Source of the DNA: Triangularia verruculosa
Taxonomy: Eukaryota > Ascomycota > Sordariomycetes > Sordariales > Podosporaceae
Reading direction: 5' to 3'
Assembly: GCA_033296885.1 (NCBI GenBank)
Contig: MU863877.1
Coordinates: 310,001 to 374,000 of the forward strand
DNA: 64,000 nucleotides
Shown here: positions 30,722 to 42,049 of the stretch, piece by piece
Numbering within the stretch: position 1 is the stretch's first letter
Layout of the letters: every line of letters begins with the position of its first letter
Translations under genes and position numbers: made by a program
Notes under the pieces: model-generated
Told to the model about the DNA's origin: nothing
Database searches by the model: none
Seen by the model: the letters and a program-made list of their open reading frames with translations, nothing else

Positions 30722-32596
30722 ATGACAACCTCCGCGACCCGCTCGAGAAGAGCCGACGGTCCAGTATCTTCCCTGAACAGCACTGAGTACCATCGTCGCC
30801 CCGTCGCAAACAGCGCGAAACCCGCTCGCCAGACCGGCATGCAGTTCTCCATCAGCCCCCCTCGCGCGAATAACAACAAGCGACATCTCGACCTGTTCAC
30901 TGCCAATTGCGATGTCGTCGTCCCCAAAAAGGCCAGGATCGCGGTAGAGATTCCCGCCCGGCCTTCGTCGTACCACAACCGCATTGCGAAAGAATCGGCG
31001 CCGGACGCGCCACCCAAACCCACTATCGCCGCGCCTCAACCCCGTGCTGCTGCTGCTGCTGCTGCTGCCGCTGCCATCCCCGTACAAGCAGCCCCGCCAG
31101 CGAAACCCGCTGCTGCCACCACCAGCAGCACTGAAATACAGCCGGCTCTCACAAAACACCAAGAGAAGGTGGTCAATGGCCTGAAGCACGAATTGAACCG
31201 ATTGCAGCCAAATGCAGCCGACACAGTCACCACCAGCACCCGAGAGGGTCGAAGCTTGAGGTCGCGAGACGCTACTCGGTTCAAGAGCGAGCTCTCGGCG
31301 TATTTCCCCGAGTACGATGAGGTCATCGGCAACGACCCGAAAAAAGAGTGTATGCTTATTTTGTCCACTCTATGCTGTCTCCAATCAATTGCTAACTCCT
31401 TCGTGTCTCCAGACCTCTTGAACCTCGAGACACCCCTTGTCGTCATCTCCTCTACCGCTCCACGATCCATCTCTTCCCATAACCCACCCACCTTCCCAGT
31501 CCAGAGCTACGGCGACAATCTGTACACAGACCTCTTCGACTGTCAGCAAATTGATTTTGCTTTTCTCGAAAAGAAGTTCCAACAGCTTGACCCATCACGT
31601 CTTCGCGAAGATACCCTTCCCGACGACTACTACGAGCCCATCCACAAAAAGGAGGAGAAACAGGAGCGTTCCGTACGCAATACCGAAAAGATCCGCGCCC
31701 AGCATGAGCGAGATCAGGTTATCCGACTTTTGGACGGCCTTCAAGGCCCAGATTGGCTGAGAGTCATGGGTGTCAGCGGTGTGACAGAGTCGCGCAAGAA
31801 AACCTTCGAACCTGCAAGAGATTACTTCATTAAGGGTTGTGAGTCAATCTTGGATAAGTTCCGGAGATGGACCGCCGAAGAGAAGAGGAGGAAGCGAGAG
31901 AAGGACAGAAAGGCCAAGTACCAGGCTGAGAGAGATGCTGCCACCAGTGAGGAGAGAGACAATGGGTCCTCTGCACGCTCAAGCCGCGCCACATCTACTC
32001 ACCAAGATGAGGAGAAGCCGGCGGCCAAGAAAAGAAAGAGAGAGGCGACCGTTCCTGACTCTGACGACGAAGCTATGGGCGACGACGAAGACGACCAGGA
32101 ACCCCCAGACGAGACTGAGGAGAGTGACGTCGATGCTTCCGTCGCCAAGCAACTCCAAGCAGAGGCTCTCGCGGCTGCTGCCAAGAAGAAGCCGGCTTCA
32201 AAAACGAAGCCGCCACCCAAAAAGCGTGTCCGTCCGGCCAAGCCTCCACCATCACGAGGCAAGAAGGCTTCAACTGTCGAGCGCTCTCCTGCCCCGTCAC
32301 AGCAGGAGAAGGAGTTCAAGTCATTTTTCTCGGATGAACGGCAACGCGAGGCCGCTCTCAACAAGCACAAGGACCGCCGCCGCATCAGCGCCCGGAGGAA
32401 CCCTGTTCTTGCTTGGGGTCAGGCTATTCCTGATGGCCCGGAGACGGACTTTAGTCTTCCGCCAGGGTTGAGAGAGGAGGCCGCGAGTGTGAGGAGCGGT
32501 GATGCTGACGGCGCGGCCGAGCCCACCAGCACGGCGGCTACTACCATCGCCAAGACGACCAGAGGTCGGCCGGCGAGGGGGAAGCGACAGCGTTGA
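30722..32596 (+). CDS. SAS4-domain (Something About Silencing 4) chromatin protein
   Basis: Exons 30722-31349 and 31413-32596 give 603 residues. The 63-nt intron (donor GTATGC, branch GCTAACTC, acceptor CAG) has no in-frame stop, so an unspliced reading also stays open; splicing gives NDPKKEYLLNLETPLVV, which fits the family. The SAS4 domain (about residues 180-345) shows RFKSELSAYFPEYDEVIG, the EYLLNLETPLVV block, SYGDNLYTDLFDCQQIDF and LPDDYYEPIHKKEEKQER, followed by HERDQVIRLLDGLQGPDWLRVMGVSG. Poly-Ala from a GCT run lies near residue 110. The C-terminal third is disordered with alternating acidic and Lys-rich parts, ending GRPARGKRQR, probably nuclear localisation. In yeast, Sas4 links the Sas2 histone acetyltransferase to its activity; the same partner here is inference. 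I use the ATG at 30722 because the codon at 30716 is GTG. Confidence 0.88.
   Translation: MTTSATRSRRADGPVSSLNSTEYHRRPVANSAKPARQTGMQFSISPPRANNNKRHLDLFTANCDVVVPKKARIAVEIPARPSSYHNRIAKESAPDAPPKPTIAAPQPRAAAAAAAAAAIPVQAAPPAKPAAATTSSTEIQPALTKHQEKVVNGLKHELNRLQPNAADTVTTSTREGRSLRSRDATRFKSELSAYFPEYDEVIGNDPKKECMLILSTLCCLQSIANSFVSPDLLNLETPLVVISSTAPRSISSHNPPTFPVQSYGDNLYTDLFDCQQIDFAFLEKKFQQLDPSRLREDTLPDDYYEPIHKKEEKQERSVRNTEKIRAQHERDQVIRLLDGLQGPDWLRVMGVSGVTESRKKTFEPARDYFIKGCESILDKFRRWTAEEKRRKREKDRKAKYQAERDAATSEERDNGSSARSSRATSTHQDEEKPAAKKRKREATVPDSDDEAMGDDEDDQEPPDETEESDVDASVAKQLQAEALAAAAKKKPASKTKPPPKKRVRPAKPPPSRGKKASTVERSPAPSQQEKEFKSFFSDERQREAALNKHKDRRRISARRNPVLAWGQAIPDGPETDFSLPPGLREEAASVRSGDADGAAEPTSTAATTIAKTTRGRPARGKRQR
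31044..31078 (+). repeat. GCT trinucleotide run coding poly-Ala
   Basis: A run of TGC/GCT units codes for about eight to ten alanines in the disordered N-terminal part of the SAS4-domain protein. Such runs vary in length between strains. Confidence 0.85.
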
Positions 32597-33415
32597 GGGC
32601 TGAGTTCTCTACCATCGTACGATGCGAAGACCTCTTCTTCACGGTATTTATGTCGGAGGCAAGAGGCGGTAGGCTTGAGATTCTCGCCATGTCACGACCT
32701 GTCTCATCGCAGGTTAACGCGTCCCTATTACACGACCTGTTTCTCGCTACATTATTCACGCGAGTATATATTTGTACATTATCACACTACCCGCCACATT
32801 GATTGGCGTTTTTTTTTTTCGAAGCCCACGAGGAATGTTACCCAAGGGGTTCATTTTATGGGATAAAGGGTTTAGGGTTTTTTAAGGGTTACAAGTTTCA
32901 GGGAAAGCGTTTTTTTTTTTTTGTCTCGGCCAAGTTGTAGGCAGGCAAGGGATGGAGTTTAGGGAGTTTATCTTTTGTTTGGGGTGTTTTGCTGGGCAGG
33001 CACGACAAAGATATCGAAGGGACGCACATACTATTGGGAAAGACTTTGTTTTTTTTTTGTCACCCATCGCCGATGTAAATGGGCTGGAGGGACCATCCCC
33101 TGAGTTCAGGGTTGAAGGTGGACTTTGGTTCTGTTTGGCTTGAAGGGAAAGGGAAAAGAACATTGAGTAGTACCGAGTGATATGCAGGACAACAGGCTGC
33201 AGTGCGTTGAGGCTGTTTGTGGGGAGGTGTTTATGGGATTGGGGAAGGGGGATTAAAGGGGAGGGGGGATGGGGGATGGGATGGTTTATCACATAAGATA
33301 ATTGTATCTATAAATAAAGATTATAAGGACTATTTCTGTGGATGTTGCTGTGGGTGTGTAGATGTGTGGTCGTGGATATTTATGTGGATAATATCGGTGT
33401 CGTTGGGGGATCCTT
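32597..33415. other. Intergenic, 3' flank of the SAS4 gene
   Basis: T-runs (32811-32819, 32911-32922, 33049-33058) and G-rich stretches occur, and the ORFs are short. No gene or RNA was recognised. A probable polyadenylation-type AATAAA lies near 33315. Confidence 0.5.
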
Positions 33416-33850
33416 CTACTGAGCATTCTCTCCAGGGCCGTTAACGGACTCAGTAACATCCTTAACGATTACATCCGGATTATCTTCAACGTACGCCGTA
33501 TGCTTCGATCTCCTCGGTTTGATACTAGTTAGCTGAGAAATTATCCTCCGGGGGCGCTTGCGTCGCAAATTGTTGTCCTACTCAGTAGGATTATTGAGGA
33601 TATAAGACAAGGGGATTCCCCCATCACCGTGCTGCCTTTTAGATGTGTTCACCTCGCCGAGAAAAGAGGCCAAGACTCTTAATAGTATATCTATCCCAAT
33701 ATTATCATCTTCCTCCCTATCAGAGGACTCCACAGAGCTGTCAGTATTAGTTAGACAGATTGACAAATAACTTGACTGAAGGGCAGCAGGATTTCGAGGA
33801 CTTGACTACCCACCATCGGATTTGGATCGTTGATAAGGTGTGGCAGGGGA
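33416..33850 (-). pseudogene. Decayed ORF remnant, probably transposon-derived
   Basis: One frame on the minus strand reads about 145 codons with two stops, a TAG near 33812 and a TAG near 33577. The pieces look coding: SSVESSDREEDDNIGIDILL, then VLASFLGEVNTSKRQHGDGG, then after the second stop NNLRRKRPRRIISQLTSIKP and AYVEDNPDVIVKDVTESVNG, ending at a stop at 33416. An acidic stretch followed by a basic one suggests the C-terminal end of a nuclear protein or a transposon product. No catalytic motif is left to name the family. Confidence 0.45.
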
Positions 33851-34006
33851 AGGAGGGGTCAAAACTGTTACATTCAACTGCATGATGTCTACCTAGATGT
33901 TGAGCCTTGACTTCTCACGACCAACATCACACGGACATCATTTTTTATGTTCATCTTGGCTTTCTACACCCTTATCCGAGCCTTGCAAACCGGCTGACAG
34001 ACCAAA

Positions 34007-34620
34007 TGGGAGACCATAAGGTTGAAGCAGCAGCGCCCCCAGGTCTTCGTCTGTAACAACACATAGGGTCTCAGGGATAACCAGATCTTAAAGGTTTTCC
34101 TAAGAAGCCCCCAAAGCCCTTTTACTATACGAACAGTTCCGCCTAATTAAATTCGAGCAATACAGCGACTTCAACCAGATACGCATCCAAGTGGACGACA
34201 ACCAACTCCACTACCAGTGCCATATTCCGTGCGGGAATGAAAGGCCATAAATGCTCACTATGTGGGCGAGACCACTAACTTGAGAACTGCCAGCAATGGA
34301 AAACAGTTCGATAGTTCAAGAGATCGACACCTGAGCAGAGAGCACTCTTGCTCTTGGACTTTATTTCGTCTGCAAGCGCTGCTGTCTCTTGAGAATCATC
34401 CAAACTTCCAACTGCTGGGGCGTTGAAAGATATCTTCCGCGGGCCACCGCCAAGCGGCATTGTAGGCTCAGTCGCAGGCCCAGTCCAATGCCCAAGTCGT
34501 GGGCAAACGCTGCTATGAAAGCAACTACCGGCCCAGCAGGGCCCACAACCTACCCCCCAAGCTACGTGTCAGGGCTGGAGGCTTGGTATGGCTGGTATGA
34601 GTGTGGCTTGGCATGGTAAT
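34007..34620 (+). pseudogene. Decayed retroelement ORF with CCHC zinc knuckle
   Basis: Coding-like pieces in shifting frames follow each other. The frame at about 34007-34064 reads WETIRLKQQRPQVFVCNN, ended by TAG; the frame at 34146-34250 reads IKFEQYSDFNQIRIQVDDNQ, ended by TAA; a third frame then holds the zinc knuckle at 34252-34293, CSLCGRDH(stop)LENC, with the C-x2-C-x4-H-x4-C spacing. This third frame continues with three more stops through a Pro/Gln-rich tail to about 34620. This arrangement is typical of gag-like or LINE ORF1 proteins. The many stops and frameshifts show that the element is dead. No reverse transcriptase, long terminal repeat or poly-A tail was found nearby. Confidence 0.55.
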
Positions 34621-36079
34621 TGTTAGGGGACTGGCATCGGGATACGTAAATTGCTAGAGCATCAATTCAGTCATCACACCCACACTGCGTCAGCCATCCC
34701 TGACACTACGTCTCGGTACCGCCTCGAGCCGCTCGCTTCAGCCTCTCAGAAAACCCACAACACGCTATCCTACATCACCAAGGGCAGCGGAACTTGTGAT
34801 ATAACCAGCCTCGCCAGCCCGATCACATCAACTGTCTCCAATGGAGACAACTAATCGATCCACGGCTTTCGCGATCTTCAGCAAGCTGCGGTTTGCGCCC
34901 AGATGGATGGTTTGGAAGCTGGCAGGAGGGGATTCCCCCAGCCGGTTGATCACTGTGGGCGTCGACAAGATTGCCCTTTGTGCCCGCCAGACTATCACGA
35001 CCCGGAGGACCCAGTGCGTGTGCGAGCGCTGCTGCCATTTAGATCATCGTTGGACGGGACCAGGTGTTATAGATCTTCATTCTTTGTCTAACATAGCGTA
35101 GACGCGATTGCCCCGGTCAAATGCACAGCGGTTGGTCCCTTGCTGATGTCCTTCATTCCTTCTTTCACAGTAGCCTCAAACGCACGATAAAAAGGTATTT
35201 TTTGAGATTGGCCATTTTGATACCGCCGCTGCCAGTATGTCTTGATGTCGTCTTGGCATTATCTGAAGATTTAGAATGCTCATTCGATTTTCTTATGGAA
35301 GGCTACGGTCAGAGGCTGGATCGGTGTGTTTTGGCCGTTCATTCTACTGGTGTTCGGGAATTGTTGTAGGCTTATCGGGGAGGTGAAGAAGTGGAGAGAA
35401 CTGGCACGAACACAATGGTATTGTTGATGTTAGATGGGATGGTGTTGGATCGTTTAGAGAGTGTTGACCGGAAGGGGGTGGTCGGATTTAAATGATGAAT
35501 GATAGAAGTTGCGAAGGCATTAGATGACGAGTATACGATATTGTTAACTTCATCTCTTATCTTAATTTTGGGGGATTGTGGTTTATCTTTACCCAAAGAA
35601 ATAGTTGATAGCTTTGAATCCTTTTATTACTCTTATTCAAGTTAACAAGAAACCTTCATGTCAGAGCTCTGTCCGTCCTTTTTGACACCAACTTTGAACC
35701 TGAACTTTTACCATTCACGCCTATCAATGTAAGTAACCAGAGACAGTAACTCAACAACACCAGTTAAAGCTGACTTGTTATTTCCACAAGACGTGTTTGA
35801 TACCACTATCCTGAAAAACTTTAAAGTCTTTGAGAGAGCAAATATCAACCCTATCTCTTCTAAATATTCTTTTTTAAAACCTTTAAGAAACTAAACTATC
35901 GCTCTATTAGCTTCATCCAGACTCTCCCCCAACTTCAACAGTCGAAATACCAACGAAACAATCACCATAACTCCCTTCTCCTTCCCCCTACCCCCATCAA
36001 CCAACACCCCTTCACAAAAGCAGCCCAAATCCCACCCCCCTTTTCCCGACACACACATCCCATCCACACCCCCACCAAC
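34621..36079. other. AT-richer gene-poor stretch
   Basis: No intact gene. An ORF at 34903-35091 contains DHCGRRQDCPLCPPDYHD, which may be another remnant of the element on its left. From 35.2 to 35.95 kb the DNA is AT-rich, with only short ORFs. From 35.96 to 36.08 kb the plus strand is C-rich and resembles a leader. Confidence 0.45.
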
Positions 36080-36759
36080 ATGGCTACCGCTTTACAGTCA
36101 TTCTATCGCTCCCTCGCCCCTCTCCCCTCTCCCCTCTCCCCTCCACAAAACCACCCCTTCTGTTTACTATCCCCACGCCCATCCCCCCAACAAATTAATC
36201 ACCACCATACCATCCCCTTCCATAGCAAACACTTTTCAACTCATCCTCTTGCCGCCGTCTCCTCACCTATGCACCAAACATTTCGGATGTCTTCCCGTCC
36301 GAGAGCCCACCACTTCTTCATTTCCCGTCTCCAACACATTCCCACAGCCCAAGGGCAAAATTTTGGGGTGTTTATGCCATCCCCCTTCCGGTACCTACCT
36401 GAATCAAAGAGGGATCTGACCCCAGTCTGTATATTGGCTCCGGCACCAATACTCCAAAAGTAACACTCCAACCAAACACCCCACCGCCAGTTTACTTCTT
36501 CACTTCGCTGCCACTACCTTCTGGCAAACTCTGGGCCGTCTATGCTGGGCACAGATACCGCCGGCTACTATGGTCCCCGGGCATCCAATTCACCCTCCCC
36601 GATCACCCACCGCTCCCGCGCCGGTGCAGTCGTTTGCAGACCAACAGCGCACGCAAGCGCATTGGGGAGGCGCGGGCGCGTGAGATTCTGGAGAGGGTGC
36701 TGGAGGGACGGGAGGGACGGGAGATATTCAAATGGTTGGTATCGGAAAGGAAAACTTGA
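36080..36759 (+). pseudogene. Broken or mis-resolved gene with GIY-YIG-like motifs
   Basis: An ATG at 36080 in good context (CACCAACATGGCT) opens a 127-codon frame rich in Pro, Ser and His (MATALQSFYRSLAPLPSP). A second frame, starting in the same DNA, reads WGVYAIPLPVPT, one TGA (36400-36402), then IKEGSDPSLYIGSGTNTPKV and runs open to TGA at 36757-36759, ending REILERVLEGREGREIFKWL. The GVYAI ... YIGSGT pair with about 20 residues between resembles the two strands of a GIY-YIG nuclease domain as seen in unnamed fungal proteins. The following conserved Arg is not obvious. I could not find a good intron to join the frames, so either a splice site escaped me or the gene is dead. Confidence 0.4.
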
Positions 36760-36861
36760 TCAAGTGAGAAATATCCGAATAGAGATGGACGGTATGGGAT
36801 GCATTTCGGTTTATGATTGATGAAGAGAGGGAGAAGGAAAAGGGTTAGGCTTAAGTCACTT

Positions 36862-37050
36862 ATGGTGATGGTGGTGTTATGGTGAGCGAGGGATGGTGGT
36901 GGCGCTGTGGTGGTGGTGTGTGATGATGGTGTGTGACGATGGTGGTGTGATGGTGACCCGATGGTGATGGTGGTGTGCGGGGGGTGTGAGAATTTCGGTG
37001 CTGTGGGTTATGATGGTGATATCGATGGTGACGGTAATGGTTGCTTTAGA
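36862..37050 (+). repeat. Imperfect TGGTGR/TGATGG simple repeat
   Basis: GATGGTGGTG, GTGATGATGG and close variants run for about 190 bases with few interruptions. The opposite strand therefore reads as an artificial His/Thr/Ile-rich ORF. Confidence 0.85.
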
Positions 37051-37787
37051 GGTGATGAATGTGGGAAGTAGTATAAGGGTGGCGGTGAGATGTGACGAGG
37101 TGATAAGGTATGGAGGGTGGTAAAATGTGACCATGGTCATAAACTTGATGACATCCCATAATATATCAGCAGAAACATCAATCTTGACGGGTGATGGACT
37201 GAACAAACCCCCCACAACGACAACTGGGTTTAACACCCCATATCTCTGTCTCGGCTGCTGGACAGCAGGGTATGTCATAGCAATGTCCTTGTCCCAAAGA
37301 CTTCGTTTACTTCGCCCTTTTGATCTCATCCAACATGAAAACCCAAATCAGACCCATTATTTTCGACAACATCTCTCTATACGGTATCCTTCTAGGTTGG
37401 GCTTCAACAGCCGTATCATCGCACCTTGTTCTGTTATGTCTCTCCAAAATAGTAGCAGCAAAATCTCAGATCTCAACATCACTCACACAGTCATTCGAAA
37501 ACCACCAGAGATCATCTTTCATTATCATACCACTTCACTTCACTCACTACCTAGCACGCCCCCATCAACGCTATTAACAGCTCCTCCAAAAAAAAAAAAC
37601 TCCAAACTCCTTGCAATATATACCCGCTTAACCCAAACCAAGCCAAACCCACCACCACCAGTTATGCATGCCCATGTGCCAGAACCAGAACCTAATAGTC
37701 CTTTTATGTTTCCCCCCAACTAGTCTATAATGCTCCTTAAAACACCACCCTTATTACCTATATATCCTCCCCCATGTATATTAATAT
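37051..37787. other. Intergenic, 3' side of the histidine kinase
   Basis: The ORFs at 37127-37723 and 37320-37577 on the plus strand lack motifs. A poly-A run lies at 37588-37599, and C-rich, TATATA-containing DNA precedes the kinase stop codon. Confidence 0.45.
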
Positions 37788-40700
37788 CTAACCCCCCCTC
37801 CTCCCCCCCTCCAAATTCAACCTCTCCACATTCTCCTCCGTCAACCTCTCCCCCTCCCTCCCCCCTCCCAGCGCCAACGGACTACTCCCCACCTGCGGAT
37901 GGCCCCCCGCCGCTCCCACCAATTTATCATCCCTACTATGCAACGCGCTCTCCTTGTCCTCGTCAAAATGCTTAATCACCGGCAACCCCTCCAAGCTCGT
38001 CGGCCTCGACAATGAATTCGACGACGGCTTCTGCGGCGAAACCGATCCCGGACTATCACCCCCCGTCAACCCCGGAAAATGACTCCCCGCCCTCTCCAGC
38101 TTCGTCTCCGGCCTCGGCGTAGCAAGCTTGTCTTCCTGCTCATGCTCCACCACCGGCGGCGTCTCTGGCGGCCGGCCATCGTGATCAAGCTGTATCCCCG
38201 GAATCACCGCATTATCACAATGCTCGCCAGAATCCGAGCAGTCAGAAACACTCCCCCCGATCACCGGACTCGTCGACCGTGCTTTCGTGCTCCACCTCAC
38301 CAACATCCTCTCCAAGATCTTCGACTTGACCGGCTTGGAAAGATAATCATCCATCCCCGCCCGCCGACACTTCTCCCTATCGCCCTGAATCGCACTCGCC
38401 GTCATCGCCACGATCGGCACGTTGCTAACATATGCTTTGTAGGGGAGATGGTGCCGCAACAAATGCGTGCACTTGTATCCGTCAATCAGGGGCATCTGGA
38501 CGTCCATAAGAATAATATCCGGCTTCTTCTTCTCTCCCCGTCTGGCGGCCGTCAGGTAATCCAGCGCTTCCTTCCCGTTCCAGGCTGCCGTGACATTGAA
38601 GCCCAGTTTTCGGATCGTCTTGATGGCAATTTGCTGGTTGATTGCATTGTCCTCTACCACCAGGATATGGATTTTGGACCGCTCCTGAGGCGAGAGGTCT
38701 TCTTCAGGGGAGGACAGACCGGGGAGGTTGACAGACGAGTTGCGCCGTGATGATCGCTGGTGACTGAGGATGGAGTTGATTTCTGGCGGCGTGCCAAGGG
38801 CATGCTCGTACTCGGAGCTGTGACAAGAAACACTCATTTCTGACTGAAGACGGTCGGGGATGGGGTCGATCTGGACCAGTTTGGACTTTTGGGCGCCTTG
38901 GGGCTTGTTGAAGGGGATCCAGAATGTGGCTGTGGTCCCGGTGCCGCGAGTTGACTCGAGCACCATTCGGCCTTTCATCAAATCCAGCAAATGCTTGCAG
39001 ATGGTCAGTCCCAAACCGGTGCCACCGAATTTTCTCGCAGTCGAGGCATCGCCCTGGCTGAAGGGCTGGAACAAGCGCTTTCGTACTTCCTCCTCGATGC
39101 CAATGCCCGTGTCCTCGATTACGAATTTGATCTCGGTGATGTCTGCCGTATCCTTCTCTTTAAACACCGAAAACTTGACGTGGCCTTGGTTGGTAAATTT
39201 GATGCTGTTGGTGACGAGATTCGTAATGATCTGTCGTACTCTCCCTGGATCGCCCAGAACCACCATGTCCGTCTCAATGTCAGCCGAGATATCAGAGTGA
39301 AAAGCAAGATCTTTTCGTTCGGCCGCAAAGCTCAACATCTTTGACACATCTCGGACAATAACCGAGAGTGAAAACTGGACCTCCTCAATGTCGAGTCTTC
39401 CCGATTCGACCTTGGAAAAGTCCAAGATGTCGTTGATGACGGTCAGCAACGCATTGGCTGAGCGGTAGATGTTCTCTGTGAGGTCACGCTGCTCCTCGGT
39501 GAGCTCGACGTCGAGGAGCAACTCAGACATGCCAATGACACCGGTGATGGGGGTTCGGATTTCGTGCGACATGTTGGCAAGAAACTGCGACTTCAGCCTG
39601 CTTGCCTCCTTGGCAGCAGCCTCATTGGCGACCAGCTGTCGCTTCTCCTGAGCCTGTGCTTGAATGTCCTTTTCTCTGGCCTTCAGTTCAGTGACGTCCA
39701 TGATCAGACCTATTACGCCTTCGATAATGGTGTTTGCTTCGCCCTTCTCTCGCGTTCGCTTTCCCAAAATGGGCTGGAACCGAGTGCGGTACCAGCGGCC
39801 GTCTACAGAGTGTCAGTATATGATGAGCAAAATCTTGGGAACAAGTACAAACCCATCTCATGCTCCTGAAAGTCCTCCCTCGTGGTGGTGCCATCCAAAA
39901 TGGACTCCAGAGGACTGAGGAAATCCGGCATCTGCCCCTCCGGAAGCTGCGAGTTCAACCGGTTAAACACATCATAGACATCCTCCCCAATGAACCAACG
40001 CGAGGTAGTATTGTCGCACTGATGGTCCCATATCAAAGCACCTTCAATCATGGTGATTTTCCGGTTCATGTCCACAGTAAACATGGTCATGTTCGACAAG
40101 GCGATAACACTGAGGAGCTGCTGTCGAGTCTTCTTAGCCTCGATCTTAGTCTCGATGCTCTCGTGGACGTCGGTGCATGTTCCTAGCTAGCTGTGAGTCT
40201 ATGCAAAAAACAAGTTGGCGACATAAACAGACTTACCAAACCACTTCTCAATCTTTCCCGTCTGCTTGTTTCTCAACGGCAACGCCCGCCCCAGGAACCA
40301 CCTCCAATCGCCATCCTTGCTGCGACACCGATATTCCGTCATGTACGGCTCGCCAGTCTCGAGAGAGTGCTTCCAACGCTTCTCAGTCTCGACCATGTCA
40401 TCTGGATGAAAAGGTTGCGTCCATCCTTCACCAAAGGATTCTTCCTCGCCAAGTCCCGTGTAAGTGTACCACCTGCTGTTGTAAAAGTCGTGCTGACCGT
40501 CAGGTCTCGCTGTCCAAACCAGTTGGGGCATCGTGTCACAAATAAGACGGAACCGCTCCTCGTCTGCTGCCTTGATCTGGTTCAGCTCCTCGTGAAGCCT
40601 AGTCACGTCCCTGCAGGTCACCACACCAGCCAGAAACTCTCCTGTGATGTCATCCTTGATAGCTACTCCCTCCATGTCGAAGATGAGGCTCTTGCCATTC

Positions 40701-42049
40701 TCGTCACGCATTCCAATGCGACGTCCGCTGAAGGGCTTTTCTGTTCGTAAAAGAGTGGCGATTGGGTATTCGCTTGGGTCCAACTGTCTCGTGAAGTCCT
40801 GGTCCCAAACCACCCAGTTTGGCAGCAAATCAAAGCCATCAACCGACTTGTCAAGGTCAGCGTTCCGGACAAATAGGTTTCGGGCAGCGTGATTGGGAAG
40901 TGTTACACTCCCGTCTTTCCACATGGCCAAAATGGGCGTCTGAATGTTGTCGAGCAGAGCATCCTTCATGATGGTAATCTTTTGCAGTATCGATGGTGCG
41001 CTTGACTGCGTCGATGTCGATGGAGGTCCCAGTGGTGGGAATGGGCAGGTGGAAAACGACACATCAGAAGGGCTGAGTTTGAATGAGGATGGATTTGAAT
41101 CCCGGCTTGAGGCCACAGATGGTGGATTGCTAATATGCGGTAGGGACCTCTTCTCAGCCGCTTCCAGAAAACTCGGTTTGACCACTGATCTTCTCCGGCT
41201 CAGGGGAGGAGTAAAAGCCGAGTTGGTGTCGGTAAAAGTCAAGGTGAAAAATGTCTGCCCTTCGCTGATATCCCAGACGGAAATAATCATCCTGGCGCGC
41301 CTCTGAGAGACCACCAAGTTGGACCTTGCTTGAGGGTCATACGTTGTCCCAGTGATATCTTTGGGCGAAATCACGACTTCGATGGCAAGAGTACGGTCGT
41401 GTGGTGATTCGTCAAAAACATGCTCGTTATCAACCCCGTCCGGTATTGGCGTAGCATCGCCATCGACGACGGACGCACCACTCACCGTCGCTGACGCAGT
41501 TCCAACTCCAGTTTCCACAGCAGCTTGATCGAGGAACTGCTCCCAGTCAAGCCACACCGGGACACCATCCTGAACTAGGTCAATGCCCACCTGGGCAAGC
41601 GTCTTGCCGCGGAGAATGTCCATCACTGGTACCATACCGTCGCCGCCCCCCATGCCAACACTTTCTGGGATCATGCCGAGCAGTCGTCCCATGGCCTCGT
41701 TGGCCAAAGCAACAGTCTTTAGCCCATCCAGCACGAGCACGGGAACTGGAAGAAACTGCAGGGCCGAGAAGGCAACTTGGCCGGGGGTGATACTAGGCAT
41801 CGGCAGGCGAAATGGACTGGCATTCTGGGATCGGGGGACGCCCGGAGTGAGCAATGGAGCGTCTCTAACGAACCGGCTGCCGCCTAGAGGAGGGGCATTG
41901 TATGCTGGCGTTTGAGGGCGACTGTGATCGCGGGTATATCGGCCGAAATACTGCCTGTCGTCGTGGGTTGACTGTGGGGATTGGCGGACAGGGGCTGGGC
42001 TGGTATTGGCAGCGCAGCTGGCGTCGAAGAATTCCTGACTGGGCGACAT
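37788..42049 (-). CDS. Hybrid sensor histidine kinase with four PAS-like domains
   Basis: Exons 42049-40237, 40182-39853 and 39802-37788 give 1385 residues; the introns are 54 and 50 nt. PAS-like regions lie at about 95-190 ([20 protein letters not shown]), 370-480 ([20 protein letters not shown]), 496-604 ([20 protein letters not shown], with a PAC end [13 protein letters not shown]) and 628-715 ([19 protein letters not shown]). Splicing across intron 1 restores [10 protein letters not shown] and across intron 2 [13 protein letters not shown]. The kinase core has the H-box [10 protein letters not shown] (His near 794), N-box NLVTNSIKF (about 909), G1 DTGIGIEE (about 945) and G2 GGTGLGLTI (about 974). 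The receiver domain has VVEDN, MDVQMP (Asp near 1148) and SKPVK. No membrane segment is visible, so it is probably cytosolic and signals through an HPt protein and SKN7/SSK1-type regulators. The layout resembles the Neurospora DCC-1 class, but I am not sure of orthology. The 210-residue tail is disordered. Confidence 0.93.
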
